The translations under genes were made by a program, and so were the position numbers. A DNA stretch of 64,000 nt from Dactylonectria macrodidyma (lineage: Eukaryota > Ascomycota > Sordariomycetes > Hypocreales > Nectriaceae), in assembly GCA_020744425.1 (NCBI GenBank), contig JAGMUV010000025.1, positions 248,001 through 312,000 of the forward strand, in the 5' to 3' direction. The number at the start of each line of letters is the position of its first letter. The stretch's first letter is position 1. Below are positions 59,625 through 64,000 of the stretch, in pieces. A model generated the notes under the pieces. That model was not told the origin of the DNA. It was given only the letters and a program-made list of their open reading frames with translations, and ran no database searches.

Positions 59625-62600
59625 ATGAACGACGAGTGCGAAAACGATAAGCCTTCAGGGTCGTCTATAATAGATCGTCGAAATTATGAAACGGGCTCGG
59701 TAGCATCCAATGACGACGCTAGTGACTCGGATAGCTTTTCGGTCTCGACGGATGTTCTCTTTGCCGATTTTGAACCTGAATCGCCGCCAGATCTTGGACC
59801 CATAACGCGAGAGTTGGGACTTAGCATCAACAGCCCACACGGTTGGTCTGGCTCAGAATATGATGACTACGAGTAAGCTCATAGCCTCTGACCTACCTAA
59901 CACTCAGAACAATGGGCTCACCAAGAGGGCAGCGTCGTCACTGTCCATGGTTTACGTGACGACCGCAACTCTGCGTGGATCGACAAAAAGTACGAATGGT
60001 GGGTGAGGAAACACCTCTTTGCATCGAAAGAGGTAAGAGAGGTCGACTATGCATATGCCATTGATGAGGGCTCTACAATCTACGGGTCAGATGGGATCCG
60101 GCTTCATGCCCAGACACTGGTTACTGAATACGCCAGACTCCGTGAAAAGCTGGAGGATGTATGTTCAAGTACGATCGCTGAAACACAGTGTTTCGCTGAA
60201 ACAATAGCAGACCGAAACCGATCGTCCAGTGATATGGGTTTGTCACGATCTAGGTGGCACAATCGTAAAAGAGGTAGTAGTAACGAGTTGCTGAACGAAA
60301 ATCTTTCTAACAATGCCAGGCACTGTCACTGGCCTCGGCTTCCCCAAAACGATACGGGAAGATAGCCATTCTTACCACCGCCATCGTAAGTGCCCGTGAC
60401 TCAGGACTTGACTCTACTCAGTGCTGATACAATCAGGTCTTCCTGGGAACTCCCCACTGGGCGCACTCCATGAGTTCTCTAGAGGATCAGCTACATAAGC
60501 TCATTCTCCTCCCTGGCCCTACGATCAGCAACGACTTGTTGAAGAAGGTAAAGGATCTAGCACATCAGGTGAACAGAGTCAACCAGGAATTTTCAGCTAC
60601 CAAGCACCTGGTTCGGACCAACATCTTCAACATATTCACGGACAATAAATATGGGAGCCAGAAGGATTCAGCGACTAAAAACGGCGACAGCACTTTAACT
60701 CAACCAAAAGTCGAGGCTGGAGCTGGAGACGAGGGCGACCCGGGACCAGTGTCTCCGTTTCAACAATTCGCGCATCGCTCTGGCCAACCGCTCGAAGCAG
60801 CCACGTCCATCCGATGGGATGAGACTGACCACCTGGACCTGGTGCGGGGTGATGCATCTGGCTGGTGGATTAACATTGTGTCTAATATGTTGAATGAGAA
60901 TGGGTGCTGTAAGTACAACTAGCCTAACACATATAAGGAATAACCCTAGCCTTTTCCTAACCAGCGGCTACTTAGATATCAACGTCAACTACAACACAAT
61001 TCAGAATCAAGGACGCCTTCTATCCTTATCTCCTCCCACGCGCTCTCTGGACACAAAGTTCGATGTGATGTTGCCAAGACACCCGGTCGTGAGCTGGATC
61101 TACGAACAAGAAGCATACACACGGTTCAGCCAGTCGACCACTTGCTCCCGACTCCTTCACCTACACGCCAACGGAAATCATTCCGTAGATATCGCCAAAC
61201 ACTCAAGGCTTTTTTATCTCGACTACGATCGTGTTGTTGCCACCCGAAATGTCGGTCGCGAAAGAGTCCCCGAGGCGGGCGTTGCCTACTTTGAGTTTGA
61301 TGAGAATGACTCTCGTTACAACAACATTTCGTCCATGTTACTATATTTCATAAACATCTGCGCTTGGCATTTCTGCAACCCTAGCTCCAAGTATTCAACC
61401 TTGCCTGTTGAGCTCAGATTCATGAGTGATACGAGATCCTGCTCGCTGGACGATCTGTATCACCTATTCAGCCTCCTCCGCGGCACAGAGGCAAGGAGTC
61501 AGATAACGTTGTTCATCAGTTGCTTTGATCAATGTCCTGCGGATCAGCGAAAATGGCTTTTGGGACGCCTCCTAGAACAAAATAGCTATGGCGATCGTGG
61601 CTGTCGGTTAGTGTTCTCTACCTGTAGTAGAGATGGTTTGGCATTGGATTCATTTCCGAGTGATGCAATCATTAATGTTGAAGGGTGTCCAACTGTAGAC
61701 ATGGAAATCATCAACGATTCAGTGAGTATGACGCTCCGGTCCGCATTGAATGGCCTGATAGCAAGACGGCCAATGTACGAGATCTTTAGATCACAACTTG
61801 ACGGAGTTCTGGCGAGATACTCTGATACGCCTCATCTAGCACATGCTGTTTTATGCTGGCTTGAGAATTTCAGGCGAGGAGTGCCCATATCTAGGATTTC
61901 TCACACAATCGACACGCTCTTATCAGCCACAGTTGAGAGCTTGGCCCAAGTCTTCATTGATGTTTTGTCAGCCGAAGACCAACCCAGGGCCAGAAACCTC
62001 TTTAATTGGATCAAACATGCGGCAGAGCCTTGGACACCGGAATCGCTGGCCGAAGCACTCGCAGTTCATGATTGTGTTGGAGAAGAGCCAACTTTCGAAG
62101 ATCTCGACCCTGCCGAGATGATAACCTGGGTAGAAAAGGCATTTGGCGGACTCATAACTGTTCGAGGCCGGGATATCGGGTTCTGCCATCCCTCCCTCTA
62201 CGGTTTGCCTGAGATAGGCATAGAAGGTAGTGCTGAGGAACGAGCCGCCAAAGTTCACAGTAGCATCGCTGAGACATGCTTGCGTTACTTTTGGCTCAAG
62301 GGCGCGCAAGACAGGCTGGCTATGCTATCTCTGGAAGAGCTTGAAGGGGGCTGCTGGACGGAGCTGCAAGATGCAGCCATCATTTCTCACCAACGTGCAA
62401 GTATGGCTGAGTATGCCGTACGCTTTTGGCCGCAACACTACCGATCAAGTGGGCGATTCAAGCCCAGCAGCCTCGTACGAGAGCTGTTCGCATCTAAAGA
62501 GGCTCGGACTGCGTGGGAGGTCCCCTTTTATACACTTTCGAACCCATTTAAGCGGCTGCACCAGTCCTACCTCTCACCGTTGCCTGTATATTCCATGCTG

Positions 62601-64000
62601 GGACTGGAGGACTTAGTCGAGGAGCAGTGCAGGTCAGAGACGGACCAGCCCCTGTTTGAGAGGAATTGTTGGCATTCCATCATTGAGGCAGCCAGGGCTG
62701 GCAACAAAGGACTTGCCCAAAAACTCCTCGAACAAGTAACTCTCGACGAGGCAAAACTTGCAAATGCCTTGTTCTGGGCTGCTGCGTATGGCAAGGGCGG
62801 TGCCATCGACATCCTTGTTGACAAGATTACAGATGGCAAAACGTTTCCATGGCCCGACAACATCCTGTGCCGAGCCGTTGCCTCTGGTCTCGATAGTCTC
62901 CTGGCAATTCTTCTTCGCTCCGGCTGCGATGTTGACAAAACTAGCACGTACTGGAGTGCTCCAGCAGTCGTGATTGCTCCTTGGCGGCTACAGGTCTCCA
63001 GCATGGAGTTGCTGTTAGAATCAGAACCCAAACCAGACTTGACCGTATGCGATAGTGTCTATGACACTGCTATTGTGGCTGCCGTTCGGTCTGGCAATCC
63101 CGATATGGTTGACTTGCTATTACGAAATGGCGCAAGCGTCGACAACCCACAAGGCAGGAAGGAAGGACTTGTAAACATGGCCGTGAGGTGGAATAGGCAC
63201 AAAGCAGTCACTGTCTTGATTAACGGGAAGGCAGACTTTGAGAGCGGCGAAAAGAGCAAAGAAGCTTCCTCCAATTTGAGGCCTCCGTTGGTTATTGCAG
63301 CTGATATGGGCCTGGGGGAATGCGTTGAGGTGTTATTGGCTCACGGTGCCGATCCGAACGTTGCCTGTGATGGAGGCACTGCGCTGTATTGCGCCGTTGC
63401 TGGTAACCATATCGACATAGTCCGCAAGCTTCTCGAGAATGAGCCCAAAGCTGATATCAACGTACAGCCTCTTGGCGAGGATATGCTTATGATTAGAGCC
63501 GTGTGCACCGGCAACACGGAGCTCGTGTCTCTACTGATGGAACACGGGGCCGATATCGACTTTGTTGATCCGAACGGACACTTTAGCAAGACGCCGTTGG
63601 CGCGAGCAACCAACGAAGGAAACATCGACATGGTCCGGTTTCTCCTCGACAAAGGAGCCGATATCAACTTTAGCGGAGACGATCCTGGCTCAGATCCTCC
63701 CTTGTTCACGGCCGCGTACAGGGGCCAGTTGGAGATTGCCCAGCTCTTGCTTGAGAGGGATTGTCAAGTTGTTTGGACAGCCGGAGATGGATGGAACGCG
63801 CTTCACGCGGGCTACAATTTACCCGAGCTGTTGCCTCAGCTGGTCAAGCGAGGCATAGATATTGACAGTCACAGTGCATACGGGACCGTTCTTCACATGG
63901 CAGCAAAGGGTCAACCAGAGTCCATCGCAGCTCTGCTAGCCATCGATCCTGGGCCGACCGTGGACCTTGTCGTTAACGAAGACAGCACGCTTGCTGACCG
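59625..64000 (+). CDS. NLR-like protein: hydrolase fold, degenerate NTPase, ankyrin repeats (5' part)
   Basis: The gene runs off the window. Exons are 59625-59872, 59933-60158, 60208-60273, 60320-60385, 60437-60908 and 60976 to beyond 64000 (at least 1366 residues). An acidic, Ser-rich N-terminus (about 1-80) precedes an alpha/beta-hydrolase-like domain: VVTVHGLRDDRNSAWID, VIWVCHDLGGTIVKEAL and AIVFLGTPHWAHSMSS. The nucleophile elbow has Asp172 where lipases have Ser. The central STAND-like region reads SRLLHLHANGNHSVDIAKHS where a P-loop is expected, then VAYFEFDENDSRYNNIS and LFISCFDQCPADQRKWLLGR, so nucleotide binding is doubtful. Then MAEYAVRFWPQHYR marks the end of the NLR core. From about 62690 ankyrin repeats follow (PDMVDLLLRNGASVDNPQG, CVEVLLAHGADPNVACDGGT, ELVSLLMEHGADIDFVDPNG). 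The architecture is that of a fungal incompatibility/immunity-type NLR. Confidence 0.8.

Overview
The window looks like a chromosomal segment of a filamentous ascomycete, most likely a Sordariomycete and possibly Hypocreales. Genes are monocistronic on both strands. Introns are short (about 48-140 bp) with GTAAGT-like donors and CTAAC/CTAAT-like branch sites. The gene families are typical of such fungi: ENA P-type ATPase, Egh16/Gas1-like secreted protein, PEX11C, RTA1, Zn2Cys6 regulators, HeLo/NACHT/ankyrin proteins. No rRNA, tRNA, CRISPR array or intact transposon was recognised.

Layout. 1-7.6 kb is gene-poor and holds degraded coding relics, including a SAT4/Pth11-like rhodopsin fragment. 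7.6-18.3 kb holds an ENA-type Na+/K+ ATPase, an Egh16-like secreted protein with a 24-unit Asn-rich minisatellite, PEX11C and an FMN-dependent monooxygenase. 18.3-21.5 kb is gene-poor with one candidate small secreted peptide. 21.5-33.1 kb holds a PLOD-like glycosyltransferase with an acidic PKEPE tail, a Dal5/allantoate-type MFS permease (one GC-AG intron), a Zn2Cys6 regulator, a carboxylesterase and a DUF7053-like protein.

33.9-36.4 kb is the most striking locus. An intact, HET-S-like HeLo protein carries two C-terminal HET-s-type amyloid repeats. It is divergent from a decayed NACHT NLR whose first exon still carries a matching amyloid motif. This reproduces the het-S/NWD2 gene-pair arrangement known from Podospora, with the sensor broken and the effector intact.

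38.5-53.8 kb holds an RTA1-like membrane protein, a second Zn2Cys6 regulator divergent from a NodL/maltose-type O-acetyltransferase (a second GC-AG intron), a 1531-residue secreted subtilase with a 13-copy Thr-rich repeat, a decayed Ras-like GTPase and a GMC oxidoreductase with a frameshift. 54.0-64.0 kb is a second candidate immunity/cell-death cluster. It contains an intracellular ankyrin-subtilase, a divergently transcribed uncharacterised 293-residue beta-rich protein, and the first 4.4 kb of an NLR-like protein (alpha/beta-hydrolase fold, degenerate NTPase, ankyrin repeats) that runs off the window edge. Gene models were spliced by eye, using conserved family motifs to choose junctions.
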